A DNA stretch of 64,000 nt from JBEVJC01 sp040510375 (GTDB taxonomy: Bacteria > Bacteroidota > Bacteroidia > Chitinophagales > Chitinophagaceae): contig JBEVJC010000016.1 of NCBI GenBank assembly GCA_040510375.1, positions 1 through 64,000 on the forward strand. The letters are read 5' to 3'. This document shows, in pieces, positions 32,554 to 40,717 of this stretch. The notes beneath the pieces are model-generated. The model saw nothing but the letters and a program-made list of their open reading frames with translations. It did not search any database and was not told where the DNA came from. A program made the translations under genes and the position numbers. Position 1 is the first letter of the stretch. Each line of letters opens with the position of its first letter.

Positions 32554-33396
32554 ATGAGCAGTATAGATTATAACGGGAAGATCATGCAGGACGACCAGCC
32601 CCTGTTCCTGGCGGCTAATAAAAGCTACCGTTATGGTGATGGTTTGTTTGAAACAATGAAGGTCAGCCACGGGAAAATACTATTGGAAGACCTCCACTTT
32701 GCCAGGCTCTTTTCTTCGCTCGAATTGCTGCAACTCAGGTTACCGGCGTTTTTTAATCGCGAAAAGATAGTCGGGGCCATTCTCCGTTTATGTGAATTAA
32801 ACAAAGCTTCGAATCTTGCCCGGGTACGACTTTCTTTCTTCCGGGGTAATGGCGGTCTACTGGAAGGCACCGACGAAGCGAAGTATTTGCTGGAAGTCTG
32901 GCCACTGGAACCTTCCGTTCATGAATGGAGTATCAATGGTCTTGAACTGGGCATTTATCCCGATGCCCGTAAAAGCTGCGACCTGTTTTCTCCCCTGAAG
33001 ACTTCCAGTTTCCTTCCTTATGTACAGGCTGCGCGTTATGCCAGGGCGAATAAATGGAACGATTGCCTGGTGCTGAATACCTGGGGTCGGATTTGTGACT
33101 CCACCATTGCCAATGTATTCCTTGTAAAAAATGGTCAGCTGTTCACTCCACCACTCGACGAAGGCTGTATTGATGGAGTGATGCGCCGTTTTCTCAAAAC
33201 CTACCTGGCCGACAATGATCTTGTTCTGGAAGAGAAGGGCATAACCATCAGCGACCTTGAGGAAGCAGATGAAGTGTTTCTCACCAACTGTATAAGGGGG
33301 ATCCGTTGGGTGGGTCGCATTGGCGACGAAAAATATAGCTACCAGATTTCCCGTCAGCTGCATGAAGCAGTAAGACGTTTACTTTTTAAGGAATGA
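32554..33396 (+). CDS. Class IV (branched-chain/aminodeoxychorismate lyase-like) PLP enzyme
   Basis: A 280-residue fold-type IV PLP enzyme. I choose the start MSSIDYNGKIMQDDQP; the earlier ATG at 32515 is inside the terminator of the previous gene. Features: SYRYGDGLFETMKV near the N-terminus, the PLP lysine in SPLKTSSFLPYV (near residue 147), and DSTIANVFLVKNGQL with the phosphate-binding segment. The family covers 4-amino-4-deoxychorismate lyase (PabC), branched-chain and D-amino-acid aminotransferases; short length and lack of the branched-chain signature favour PabC-like, but this is not certain. Its stop overlaps the photolyase start by four bases (ATGA), so the two are coupled. Confidence 0.85.
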   Translation: MSSIDYNGKIMQDDQPLFLAANKSYRYGDGLFETMKVSHGKILLEDLHFARLFSSLELLQLRLPAFFNREKIVGAILRLCELNKASNLARVRLSFFRGNGGLLEGTDEAKYLLEVWPLEPSVHEWSINGLELGIYPDARKSCDLFSPLKTSSFLPYVQAARYARANKWNDCLVLNTWGRICDSTIANVFLVKNGQLFTPPLDEGCIDGVMRRFLKTYLADNDLVLEEKGITISDLEEADEVFLTNCIRGIRWVGRIGDEKYSYQISRQLHEAVRRLLFKE

Positions 33397-34697
33397 AGGC
33401 CAGGGTTAATATATTCTGGTTCCGAAGGGACCTCCGGCTTCATGATAATGCAGGTTTGTACCATGCATTGAAGGGCGACCGGCCCGTGGTACCCATATTC
33501 ATATTCGATGCAGATATCCTCGACGACCTGGAGGATAAAAAAGATCGTCGCCTCCAGTTTATTTTCGAAGTCCTGGATGATATCAATAAAATATTACACG
33601 AAAAAAGAAGTACACTGGATGTCCGGTATGGTGTACCCTTACAGGTATTTGAAACCCTGGTAAATGATTATGAAATCGGAACTGTATTTACCAACCACGA
33701 TTATGAGCCTTATGCAAGGCAACGTGACGCAACTGTAACCGCAAGGTTAAAGGAACAGGGTATCGGATTCCGTTCGTTTAAGGACCAGGTGGTGCTGGAA
33801 AAAGGTGAGCTGGTTAAAGACGATGGTAAACCATATACAGTATTCACACCGTTCTCCCGGAAATGGGATGCCTTCGTCAATGATTTTTACCTGGCTTCCT
33901 ATCCAACTGAAAAATACATGGCCAACCTTTGCCAAATGGAAAGCCGGCAGCTGCCTTCCCTGGGGTCGATGGGGTTCCGGCATACCAGGTCCGGGTTCCC
34001 TTCAAGCCAGCCGCCGGAACAGGTCATCCGTAATTATGACAAGACCCGGGATATTCCATCCATTGCGGGTACATCACGGATAAGTATACACCTCCGCTTC
34101 GGGACGGTCTCCATCCGTGAAGTGTTCAGGCAGAACGGACAATTGAATGCGACCTATCGGAAAGAACTTATCTGGCGTGAATTTTATCAATCGGTCCTAT
34201 GGTTCTTTCCGCAGGTACAGACCGAATCTTTCAAAAAAGAATACGATGCTATCCAATGGCGGAATAATGAAACGGAGTTTGAAGCCTGGTGTGCGGGTAA
34301 TACCGGTTACCCGATAGTGGATGCCGGAATGCGTGAGCTCAATGAAACCGGCTTCATGCATAACCGTGTGCGGATGATCACTGCTTCGTTCCTGTGTAAA
34401 CATCTCCTGATCGACTGGCGCTGGGGTGAGGCATACTTCGCAAAAAAACTACTCGACTATGACCTGGCCTCCAACAATGGTGGCTGGCAATGGGCGGCTG
34501 GTAGCGGATGTGATTCAGCACCGTACTTCCGGGTGTTCAATCCTTACCTTCAGACCAGTAAGTTTGACCCGGAATTAAAATACGTGCGCAAATGGGTTCC
34601 TGAATTTGAAGAATTCACTTATCCCGCACCGATAGTGGAACATGTATTTGCAAGAAAACGATGCCTGGAAGTTTATGCAGCTGCATTAAGGAAATAA
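33393..34697 (+). CDS. phrB: Deoxyribodipyrimidine photolyase
   Basis: A 434-residue class I photolyase/cryptochrome. The N-terminal Rossmann domain starts VNIFWFRRDLRLHDNAGLYHA, where an antenna cofactor binds. The C-terminal FAD domain has LIWREFYQSVLWFFPQ, GMRELNETGFMHNRVRMI and DLASNNGGWQWAAGSGCDSAPYF (in parts), with the Asn and Trp residues that fold FAD and carry electrons. It repairs UV-made cyclobutane dimers using blue light. The start overlaps the upstream aminotransferase stop (ATGA). Its 3' end overlaps the 3' end of mqnD on the other strand by 12 bp. Confidence 0.95.
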   Translation: MKARVNIFWFRRDLRLHDNAGLYHALKGDRPVVPIFIFDADILDDLEDKKDRRLQFIFEVLDDINKILHEKRSTLDVRYGVPLQVFETLVNDYEIGTVFTNHDYEPYARQRDATVTARLKEQGIGFRSFKDQVVLEKGELVKDDGKPYTVFTPFSRKWDAFVNDFYLASYPTEKYMANLCQMESRQLPSLGSMGFRHTRSGFPSSQPPEQVIRNYDKTRDIPSIAGTSRISIHLRFGTVSIREVFRQNGQLNATYRKELIWREFYQSVLWFFPQVQTESFKKEYDAIQWRNNETEFEAWCAGNTGYPIVDAGMRELNETGFMHNRVRMITASFLCKHLLIDWRWGEAYFAKKLLDYDLASNNGGWQWAAGSGCDSAPYFRVFNPYLQTSKFDPELKYVRKWVPEFEEFTYPAPIVEHVFARKRCLEVYAAALRK

Positions 34698-35519
34698 AAA
34701 CAGGTCATATTCCTTATGTTCTGTATCGCCGGTATTTTTAAGGAACACTTCATGAAGCGTTTCAATTGCCTTACGACCTTCATCCCCCAGTGAAACTGAA
34801 TAATTATTTACATACAGGTCGATATGTTTACGCATTACTTCCTCGTCCATAGCCTGTGAATGTTCTTTTACATATCCGGAAATAGTGGGATAGTTGGCAA
34901 ATGCATAGTCGAGACTCTTACGTATGAGTTCATTCACCTTGAGTGCAAGTTTTCTTTTTACTCCCTGGCTGATCGCGATGCCGCCAAGCGGTATGGGCAC
35001 ATTCATTTGCTGTTCCCAGTATTCGCCAAGGTCTTTCACTTTAAACAGTCCCCGGTCGGCATAAGTAAACCGGTTTTCATGGATAATCAGCCCAAGATCG
35101 GCAGAGCCGTTGATGACGGCTGTTTCGATGTCGGAAAACAACATCGCTTCTTTATTGCCGGCATCGGGATAGGCAAAGCCCAGGAGAAGATTGGCGGTAG
35201 TATTGATGCCCGGGATGGCAATTTTGGTAGTGGAACCAACTGCCTGACCTTCTTTGGAAGAGACGAGTAACGGACCCACGCCCTTGCCCAGTGCACTGCC
35301 CGAATCAAGCAGCAGGTAATTATCCAGCGAACGGAAGAACGCAGGGAAACTAAGTTTCGTGATGTCCAGTTTTTCCGCGAGGGCCCATTGGTTCAGGGTT
35401 TCCACATCTTCCAGGTGGACTTCAAATTCCAGGCCTTCCGTATCTATTTTCCGGTTGACAAGGGCGTCGAAAATAAAAGTGTCATTGGGGCAGGGAGAAA
35501 AGCCGAGCGTTAGTTTCAT
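34686..35519 (-). CDS. mqnD: 1,4-dihydroxy-6-naphthoate synthase (futalosine pathway)
   Basis: A 277-residue MqnD that turns cyclic dehypoxanthinyl futalosine into 1,4-dihydroxy-6-naphthoate for menaquinone. The periplasmic-binding-protein-like fold is seen in LTLGFSPCPNDTFIFDALV and in the hinge segments, and the catalytic His147 is in LIIHENRFTY. Length is normal for the family. It is 10 bp downstream of mqnB on the same strand, so the two make an operon. Presence of both genes indicates that this organism makes menaquinone by the futalosine route and not by the Men route. Confidence 0.96.
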   Translation of the reverse strand: MKLTLGFSPCPNDTFIFDALVNRKIDTEGLEFEVHLEDVETLNQWALAEKLDITKLSFPAFFRSLDNYLLLDSGSALGKGVGPLLVSSKEGQAVGSTTKIAIPGINTTANLLLGFAYPDAGNKEAMLFSDIETAVINGSADLGLIIHENRFTYADRGLFKVKDLGEYWEQQMNVPIPLGGIAISQGVKRKLALKVNELIRKSLDYAFANYPTISGYVKEHSQAMDEEVMRKHIDLYVNNYSVSLGDEGRKAIETLHEVFLKNTGDTEHKEYDLFLFP

Positions 35520-35529
35520 CGTATTATTC

Positions 35530-36171
35530 TTATGGGAGAGGTAACAATTTTTGCAACTCCTTGTTCAGGTTAATAATGGCGTTTTTGATATCCCAGTTTT
35601 TTTTGTCCCGCTCGCCCACATAGTTGGAGACGGCGCGTAACTGTAGAAAGGGTATGTTTTCACTCAATGCCACATAGTGAAGGGCAGCGCCTTCCATCGT
35701 TTCCAGGGTTGGCTGGTAACGGTTCTTCCAGGATTCAACCAGTCGCGGATCGGTGCTCACCTGGTTTACCGAAACAGCTTTTACCCGGGGCAGGTCTGAC
35801 GGATTACCCGCATCTGGATTTACCAGCCAGCCATTGGAATAAGGTAAGGAATTGGCTGGGGTATAACCCATATCCACCGTGCTTTTCCAGCCTTCCCGTT
35901 CAAAAACTCCCTGGTCTGCCACCAGGTCGCTTCCAACAGTGAAAACCGAACCCAGGGCCAGGGTCTGGTCAAAACAACCGGCAATTCCGGCCTGGATGAT
36001 CCGGTCAGGACGGCGGAAAACCAGTTCCCTTGTAAGGGAATAGGTGGTTGCGGTGAGGCCAACCCCGGTGATAAGGATGCTGATCCCCTGCACGGCTGGT
36101 CCGGCCAACTTCAAACGATCGGCAAAAGGTCCGATTTCCCCGGCTGTTGCCGCAATTACTAAACAATTCAT
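35530..36171 (-). CDS. mqnB: Futalosine hydrolase
   Basis: A 213-residue nucleoside hydrolase of the MTA/SAH nucleosidase fold that removes hypoxanthine from futalosine. The opening MNCLVIAATAGEI, the segment ITGVGLTATTYSL, the substrate site ETMEGAALHYVAL and the C-terminal motif RAVSNYVGERDKKNWDI are the hallmarks of MqnB; the last separates it from MTA/SAH nucleosidase. First gene of an mqnB-mqnD unit; the gap to the divergent PTPS gene is 93 bp. No MqnA, MqnC or MqnE in the window. Confidence 0.95.
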   Translation of the reverse strand: MNCLVIAATAGEIGPFADRLKLAGPAVQGISILITGVGLTATTYSLTRELVFRRPDRIIQAGIAGCFDQTLALGSVFTVGSDLVADQGVFEREGWKSTVDMGYTPANSLPYSNGWLVNPDAGNPSDLPRVKAVSVNQVSTDPRLVESWKNRYQPTLETMEGAALHYVALSENIPFLQLRAVSNYVGERDKKNWDIKNAIINLNKELQKLLPLP

Positions 36172-36239
36172 ACAGGTTTTTGCCGCGTAAAGTTCGCCTT
36201 ATTCGGTCAATTCACGGGGAAACTGATCGGTGAATCTTT

Positions 36240-36247
36240 TAACTTTG
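36240..36247 (+). promoter_or_regulatory. Candidate -7 box of the first PTPS gene
   Basis: TAACTTTG matches TAnnTTTG and ends 17 bp before the ATG at 36265. No clear TTTG at the -33 spacing. Confidence 0.45.
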
Positions 36248-36264
36248 CCGCATATTTCGAGATT

Positions 36265-36681
36265 ATGGTGTACCTGACAAGAGTCGAACATTTTAATGCC
36301 GCCCATCGCCTGTTCAATCCGGCATGGGATGAGGCGAAGAACGAAGAAGTTTTCGGGAAATGCGCCAACCAGAACTGGCATGGGCACAATTATGAATTGC
36401 TGGTGACGGTCAAAGGCAATCCGGATCCGGACACAGGTTTTGTATTTGATGTGAAGCGTTTGAGTAATATCATAAAGGACCAGGTAGTGGAGCAGCTTGA
36501 TCATCGCAACCTGAACGAGGACGTGGCGTTTATGAAGGGCAAGATGTGCAGTACAGAAAACCTGGCCATTGCGATCTGGAATGAACTGAACCCGCATCTG
36601 CCCGGGGTGATTAAACTTCACAGTATCCGCCTGTACGAAACTCCCAGAATTTTTGTAGAATATTTCGGGCCGGAGGCCTGA
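36265..36681 (+). CDS. 6-pyruvoyl tetrahydropterin synthase / QueD family enzyme, copy 1
   Basis: A 138-residue PTPS-family enzyme that acts on dihydroneopterin triphosphate. Zinc ligands are His14 (FNAAHRL), His39 and His41 (WHGHNY); the catalytic cysteine is Cys33 in FGKCANQN; the Asp79-His80 pair is in LDHRNLN; Glu98 in STEN binds the pterin. The spacing FGKC....HGHNY is like that of animal PTPS as well as bacterial 6-carboxytetrahydropterin synthase (QueD), so the product could serve tetrahydrobiopterin or queuosine. Followed 33 bp later by a paralogue, then by folE, which makes its substrate. Confidence 0.9.
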   Translation: MVYLTRVEHFNAAHRLFNPAWDEAKNEEVFGKCANQNWHGHNYELLVTVKGNPDPDTGFVFDVKRLSNIIKDQVVEQLDHRNLNEDVAFMKGKMCSTENLAIAIWNELNPHLPGVIKLHSIRLYETPRIFVEYFGPEA

Positions 36682-36714
36682 ATACATCTGGATTTAATAA
36701 ACTAATTTGTTGGT

Positions 36715-37128
36715 ATGGATAATCGAGTTGCTGTTTTCCGCCGGGAACATTTTAATGCCGCGCACCGGTTGTCCAACCCCGACTGGGACGCAGCCACCAA
36801 CGAAAAAGTTTTTGGCAAGTGTGCCTGGCCAAATTATCACGGTCATAATTACGAACTTGAAGTGAAGGTGGTTGGGGTTCCCGATCCCCGGACGGGTTAT
36901 GTGATCGACCTGAAGGAGCTGAGCGAACTGATTCGTGTGCAGGTGAGTGACAGGTTCGATCATAAAAACCTGAACCTCGATACCGAAGAATTCAAACATT
37001 TAAATCCGACAGCAGAAAATATTGTGGTCGTTATTTATAAACTGCTCCGGCCGTTTATTAACCAGGAGATGGACCTGCAGGTGCGGCTGTATGAAACACC
37101 CCGTAATTTTGTGGAATATCCGGTGTGA
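36715..37128 (+). CDS. 6-pyruvoyl tetrahydropterin synthase / QueD family enzyme, copy 2
   Basis: A 137-residue paralogue of the preceding gene. All active-site residues are kept: His17, Cys36, His42, His44, Asp82-His83 (FDHKNLN) and the glutamate in TAEN. The two copies share the N-terminal FNAAHRL, FGKC and HGHNYEL blocks but differ in the C-terminal third, so they have diverged while staying active-looking. One may be QueD and the other a PTPS; no QueC, QueE or QueF is nearby to decide. FolE follows after 66 bp. Confidence 0.9.
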   Translation: MDNRVAVFRREHFNAAHRLSNPDWDAATNEKVFGKCAWPNYHGHNYELEVKVVGVPDPRTGYVIDLKELSELIRVQVSDRFDHKNLNLDTEEFKHLNPTAENIVVVIYKLLRPFINQEMDLQVRLYETPRNFVEYPV

Positions 37129-37160
37129 TATTTTACGGTTGAAGGCGGACATTTTAACCA

Positions 37161-37179
37161 ACGCAATTTTACATTGCGT
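37161..37179. promoter_or_regulatory. Inverted repeat upstream of folE
   Basis: ACGCAAT and ATTGCGT form a perfect 7-bp inverted repeat with a 5-nt spacer, ending 15 bp before the folE ATG. There is no T-run after it, so it is more likely an operator or leader hairpin than a terminator. Confidence 0.4.
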
Positions 37180-37194
37180 GTATAAGTATAACTT

Positions 37195-37797
37195 ATGGCA
37201 TATAAAAAAGTGGAAGAGTATGATGAGGAAGTAACGGCTGGTATGGCAGGAAATTACAGGCAGATACTGAGTATGCTTGGCGAATCGCCCGATCGTGAAG
37301 GCCTGCAGAAAACACCGGAGCGCCTGGCAAAGGCAATGCAGTTCCTTACACAGGGTTACCAGTTAAACGCGCATGATATCCTCAACTCAGCAAAGTTCCA
37401 TGAACCGGTGAGTGAAATGATTGTGGTAAAGGATATTGAAATGTATAGTATGTGTGAACACCATATGCTGCCCTTCTTCGGTAAGGTGCATGTGGCCTAT
37501 ATACCTAATGGCTGGATTACGGGCCTGAGTAAGATCGCCCGTGTGGTAGATGTGTATTCGCGCAGGCTGCAGGTGCAGGAGCGGTTAACACTGGAGATCA
37601 TGAATGCTATCAAGGAAACCTTACAGCCGATCGGTGTAGCCGTTGTTATCGAAGCTCAGCATTTGTGTATGATGATGCGTGGAGTGCAAAAACAGAATTC
37701 TGAAACAACAACATCGGCATTTGACGGGGAGTTCCAGAAAAATTCTACCCGCACCGAGTTCCTTAAGCTGATCTCCTCTAATCTCAGCAAGCGGTGA
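37195..37797 (+). CDS. folE: GTP cyclohydrolase I
   Basis: A 200-residue GTP cyclohydrolase IA, which opens GTP to dihydroneopterin triphosphate, the common entry to folate, queuosine and biopterin. The zinc ligands are Cys87 and His90 (MCEHHMLPF) and Cys158 (HLCMMMRGV). The pterin-site segment SKIARVVDVYSRRLQVQERLT is intact. Two PTPS-family genes directly upstream use its product, which supports one pterin unit. An inverted repeat lies in the leader. Confidence 0.97.
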   Translation: MAYKKVEEYDEEVTAGMAGNYRQILSMLGESPDREGLQKTPERLAKAMQFLTQGYQLNAHDILNSAKFHEPVSEMIVVKDIEMYSMCEHHMLPFFGKVHVAYIPNGWITGLSKIARVVDVYSRRLQVQERLTLEIMNAIKETLQPIGVAVVIEAQHLCMMMRGVQKQNSETTTSAFDGEFQKNSTRTEFLKLISSNLSKR

Positions 37798-37876
37798 GGC
37801 TTTTTTGTTATTGTGTTATAAAGATTTTTTTTCTTAGAACCTTTGTGGCATTTTTGTTTCAATAACTACCATCAAC

Positions 37877-38767
37877 ATGAAGCATGCTTTTGTATTTCCC
37901 GGCCAGGGTTCCCAATTTCCTGGAATGGGAAAAGAACATTATGAGAATAGTGCTTTTGCCAAAAAATTATTTGAACATGCCAATGATGTGGTTGGCTTTC
38001 GTTTATCGGATATTATGTTCAATGGCACAGAAGCAGAATTAAAACAGACGAATGTTACCCAACCTGCTTTATTTCTTCATTCAATAATTGCGTTCCGTAG
38101 TATTGACGGAGCAAAACCCGATATGGTAGCTGGTCATTCGCTTGGTGAATTTTCGGCTCTTGTGGCGAATGGAACCCTGAGTTTTGATAGCGCACTTGAA
38201 CTGGTATCCATCCGCGCAAAGGCAATGCAGGCAGCCTGCGAGGCCAATCCCTCTTCCATGTCGGCCATTATTGGCCTGGCTGATGAGAAAGTAGAGGAGA
38301 TCTGCACACAGGTGATGGAAGAAACTGGTGAGATCGTGGTGCCGGCCAACTATAATTGTCCGGGCCAGCTGGTGATCAGTGGTACCACAGCAGGAGTGGA
38401 GATTGCCAATGAAAGGATGAAGGCTGCTGGTGCAAAACGCGCGTTGATGTTACCTGTTGCCGGTGCATTCCATTCTCCCCTGATGGAGCCGGCAAAGGAA
38501 GAACTGGAAGCAGCGATCAGGCGTACCGATTTCCATACACCCGTTTGTGCCGTTTACCAGAATGTGGTAGCACGTGCGGTGATGGACAGGGAAGAGATCA
38601 AACAGAACCTTATCGATCAGCTTACCGGTGCAGTAAGATGGACACAGAGTGTGCAGATGATGATCAGTGACGGGGCATCCAAATTTACAGAGGTTGGACC
38701 CGGTAAAGTGTTACAGGGCCTGATCCAGAAGATCCATAAAGGGATGGAGACAAGTGGTGTTCAGTAA
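37877..38767 (+). CDS. fabD: Malonyl-CoA:ACP transacylase
   Basis: A 296-residue FabD, which loads malonyl groups on acyl carrier protein for fatty-acid synthesis. The N-terminal FPGQGSQFPGMG forms the oxyanion loop, Ser88 lies in AGHSLGE and His199 in GAFHSPLM; Arg near 113 is in SIRAKAMQ. The last 15 residues (from LIQKIHKGMETSGVQ) form the first unit of a tandem repeat that continues past the stop. It is alone: fabH is 2 kb away on the other strand and other fab genes are not present. Confidence 0.96.
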   Translation: MKHAFVFPGQGSQFPGMGKEHYENSAFAKKLFEHANDVVGFRLSDIMFNGTEAELKQTNVTQPALFLHSIIAFRSIDGAKPDMVAGHSLGEFSALVANGTLSFDSALELVSIRAKAMQAACEANPSSMSAIIGLADEKVEEICTQVMEETGEIVVPANYNCPGQLVISGTTAGVEIANERMKAAGAKRALMLPVAGAFHSPLMEPAKEELEAAIRRTDFHTPVCAVYQNVVARAVMDREEIKQNLIDQLTGAVRWTQSVQMMISDGASKFTEVGPGKVLQGLIQKIHKGMETSGVQ

Positions 38768-38910
38768 CCAATGGTGATCCGGAAAATCTATAAGAGATGG
38801 AGACAGGAGGTGTGCAGTAACCAACGGTGACCCGGAAGATCGATTTTGGATGGAGATAACTTGTGTGCAGTAACCAGCAGTGATCCGGAAGATCGATAAG
38901 GGATAAAGGG
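38721..38910 (+). repeat. 53-54-bp tandem repeat built on the 3' end of fabD
   Basis: Units start at 38721, 38775, 38828 and 38881, each opening TGATCC(A/G)GAA or TGACCCGGAA and ending around GCAGTAACCA. The first unit covers the last fadD-independent codons of fabD and its TAA; the following two full units and one partial unit are non-coding and have drifted. The array ends about 38 bp before the convergent acetyltransferase stop. Confidence 0.88.
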
Positions 38911-38947
38911 TGAAACACCTTCCCTGCCTGGGAACTACAACTTCTTC

Positions 38948-39442
38948 TCAGGTTGGTATGATTTCAATGCTGCAGTTAATCCATCCGGCATCGAGGTCGG
39001 CCTTATACTTCCTGTAAAAATTAATTGCAGGTTCATTCCAGTCAAGGACCTGCCATACCATACCGCTGAAGTTTTTTTCCTTTGATTCCAGGAGCAGTCG
39101 TTCAAATAATAATTTCCCCAATCCCATTCCACGTTTTTCTTTGGTGACCAGAAGGTCTTCCAGGTACAGACGTTGTCCTTTCCAGGTGGAGTAACGAATA
39201 TAATACAGCGCAAATCCCTCAACAGATCCATTCACCTCGGCTACAAAGGCCCACCATACCGGGTTTGGGCCGAATCCGCTTTCTTCAAAATGTTGCTGGC
39301 TTACAATCACCTGGTCCGGTGCTTTTTCATAAACAGCAAGTTCATGAACCAGTTCCATCAGCCGGGGGCAGTCGGATTTCTCCGCACGACGGATCCGGAC
39401 TTCCGGTTCCGACAACGGTATGTTTTTATTATTATCGGCCAT
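38948..39442 (-). CDS. GNAT N-acetyltransferase, diamine acetyltransferase-like
   Basis: A 164-residue GCN5-related acetyltransferase. The acetyl-CoA site is VTKEKRGMGLGKLLFERLL (motif A, R/Q-x-x-G-x-G/A as RGMGLG). The block YIRYSTWKGQRLYLEDLLV and the later WQVLDWNEPAINFYRKY match the spermidine/spermine (SSAT) subgroup, so a diamine or other small amine is the likely substrate, though thialysine acetyltransferases look the same. It is 24 bp downstream of the PLP lyase gene on the same strand, so probably in an operon with it and perhaps fabH. Confidence 0.88.
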   Translation of the reverse strand: MADNNKNIPLSEPEVRIRRAEKSDCPRLMELVHELAVYEKAPDQVIVSQQHFEESGFGPNPVWWAFVAEVNGSVEGFALYYIRYSTWKGQRLYLEDLLVTKEKRGMGLGKLLFERLLLESKEKNFSGMVWQVLDWNEPAINFYRKYKADLDAGWINCSIEIIPT

Positions 39443-39466
39443 TGTCAGATGTTGTTGTGATGGGTG

Positions 39467-40663
39467 TTACAGTGCCTGGTCCAGGTCGTTCAGTATGTCC
39501 ATTACATTTTCGATACCTACATTCATACGGATCAGTCCATCGGTGATCCCATACTTTAACCTTGCCTCCTGTGGAACGCTGTAATGTGTCATGGAAGCAG
39601 GGTGCGACAACAATGTATCGCAGGTACCCAATGATACGGTGCGGATGCACATCTTTAATTTGTCCATGAAGGAAATGCCTGCATCCAGTCCGCCCTTTAA
39701 CTCAAAACTCAGCATGGCACCAGGATGGCGCATTTGTTTAAGTGCAAGATAGTGGTCGGGATGACTGGCAAGACCCGTATAATTCACCCTTGCAACGGAA
39801 GGTTGTGTTTCAAGAAAATTCGCTACCTCCACTGCATTGTGACAATGGCGCTCCATCCGCAGTTCAAGTGTTTTGATTCCGTTGATAAGCAGGAACGAAT
39901 CAAATGGATTGGAATTCCCCCCGAGTAAACGGTGGATTTTGGTAACATGGCCATTCATCAGGTCAATATCCTTACCCAGCAAAATGCCACCGATAGCAGT
40001 GCCATGTCCGTTAAGGAATTTTGTGGTGGAGTGTACAACATAATCGACCCCAAACCGGAAGGGCTGTTGCAGATAGGGGGTTGCAAAAGTATTGTCGCAT
40101 GCAACCACCAGTCCGTATTTTTTTCCAATCTTTGAAAGCTCTTCCAGGTCCACACACTGGATGGTGGGATTGGCCGGCGTTTCGAGATAGAGCATTTTAA
40201 TCGACGGATCATTTTTTAAAATCTCTTCGGCGAGATTAAGATCGCGCAGGTCGGCGATCACCGGTTCAATGCCCAACGGTGGAAGCACTTTGTTAATGAG
40301 TTCTTCGGTACCACCATATAAAGAAAAATGGGAGAGAACCTTATCACCCGATTTTAGCACGGCCAGCATGAGTGTACTGATAGCAGCCATACCGGACGCA
40401 TGCATCAGGCCCCGTAATGGGAAGTCCAGGCCAAAGCCTTCCAGCGCAGCGATTTTTTCTTCGGCTTCATTGGAAGTGGGGTTGCCCCACCGGCTGTATA
40501 TGTAGCCATCTTCTTTTCCACTGAAACGGCGCATGCCCTGTTCGGCCGAATCAAATACATAGGTACTGCTTGCATAGATGGGGACAAGGTGCGCATAATT
40601 GGGATCCTTTGTATGTCCGCCATGTACTGCCGCTGATCCGAAGCCTGAATAGTTATCACTCAT
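39467..40663 (-). CDS. Cys/Met metabolism PLP-dependent enzyme
   Basis: A 398-residue enzyme of the cystathionine gamma-synthase/gamma-lyase, methionine gamma-lyase and O-acetylhomoserine sulfhydrylase family. The PLP lysine is Lys215 in VVHSTTKFLNGHG; the phosphate loop is ASGMAAIST (about 89-97), YSRWGNPT (56-63) is from the partner subunit site, and ETPANPT (161-167) and DNTFATPY follow. The residue that marks methionine gamma-lyase (Cys after YG) is Gly here (LYGGTEEL), so synthase or sulfhydrylase activity is as likely; sequence alone does not decide. Neighbours fabH (54 bp upstream) and the acetyltransferase (24 bp downstream) are on the same strand. Confidence 0.88.
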   Translation of the reverse strand: MSDNYSGFGSAAVHGGHTKDPNYAHLVPIYASSTYVFDSAEQGMRRFSGKEDGYIYSRWGNPTSNEAEEKIAALEGFGLDFPLRGLMHASGMAAISTLMLAVLKSGDKVLSHFSLYGGTEELINKVLPPLGIEPVIADLRDLNLAEEILKNDPSIKMLYLETPANPTIQCVDLEELSKIGKKYGLVVACDNTFATPYLQQPFRFGVDYVVHSTTKFLNGHGTAIGGILLGKDIDLMNGHVTKIHRLLGGNSNPFDSFLLINGIKTLELRMERHCHNAVEVANFLETQPSVARVNYTGLASHPDHYLALKQMRHPGAMLSFELKGGLDAGISFMDKLKMCIRTVSLGTCDTLLSHPASMTHYSVPQEARLKYGITDGLIRMNVGIENVMDILNDLDQAL

Positions 40664-40717
40664 TATATCAGTATATGTTATGTTTACCAGGCCTTCCCTT
40701 ATCGCCGGCCGGTTGAT

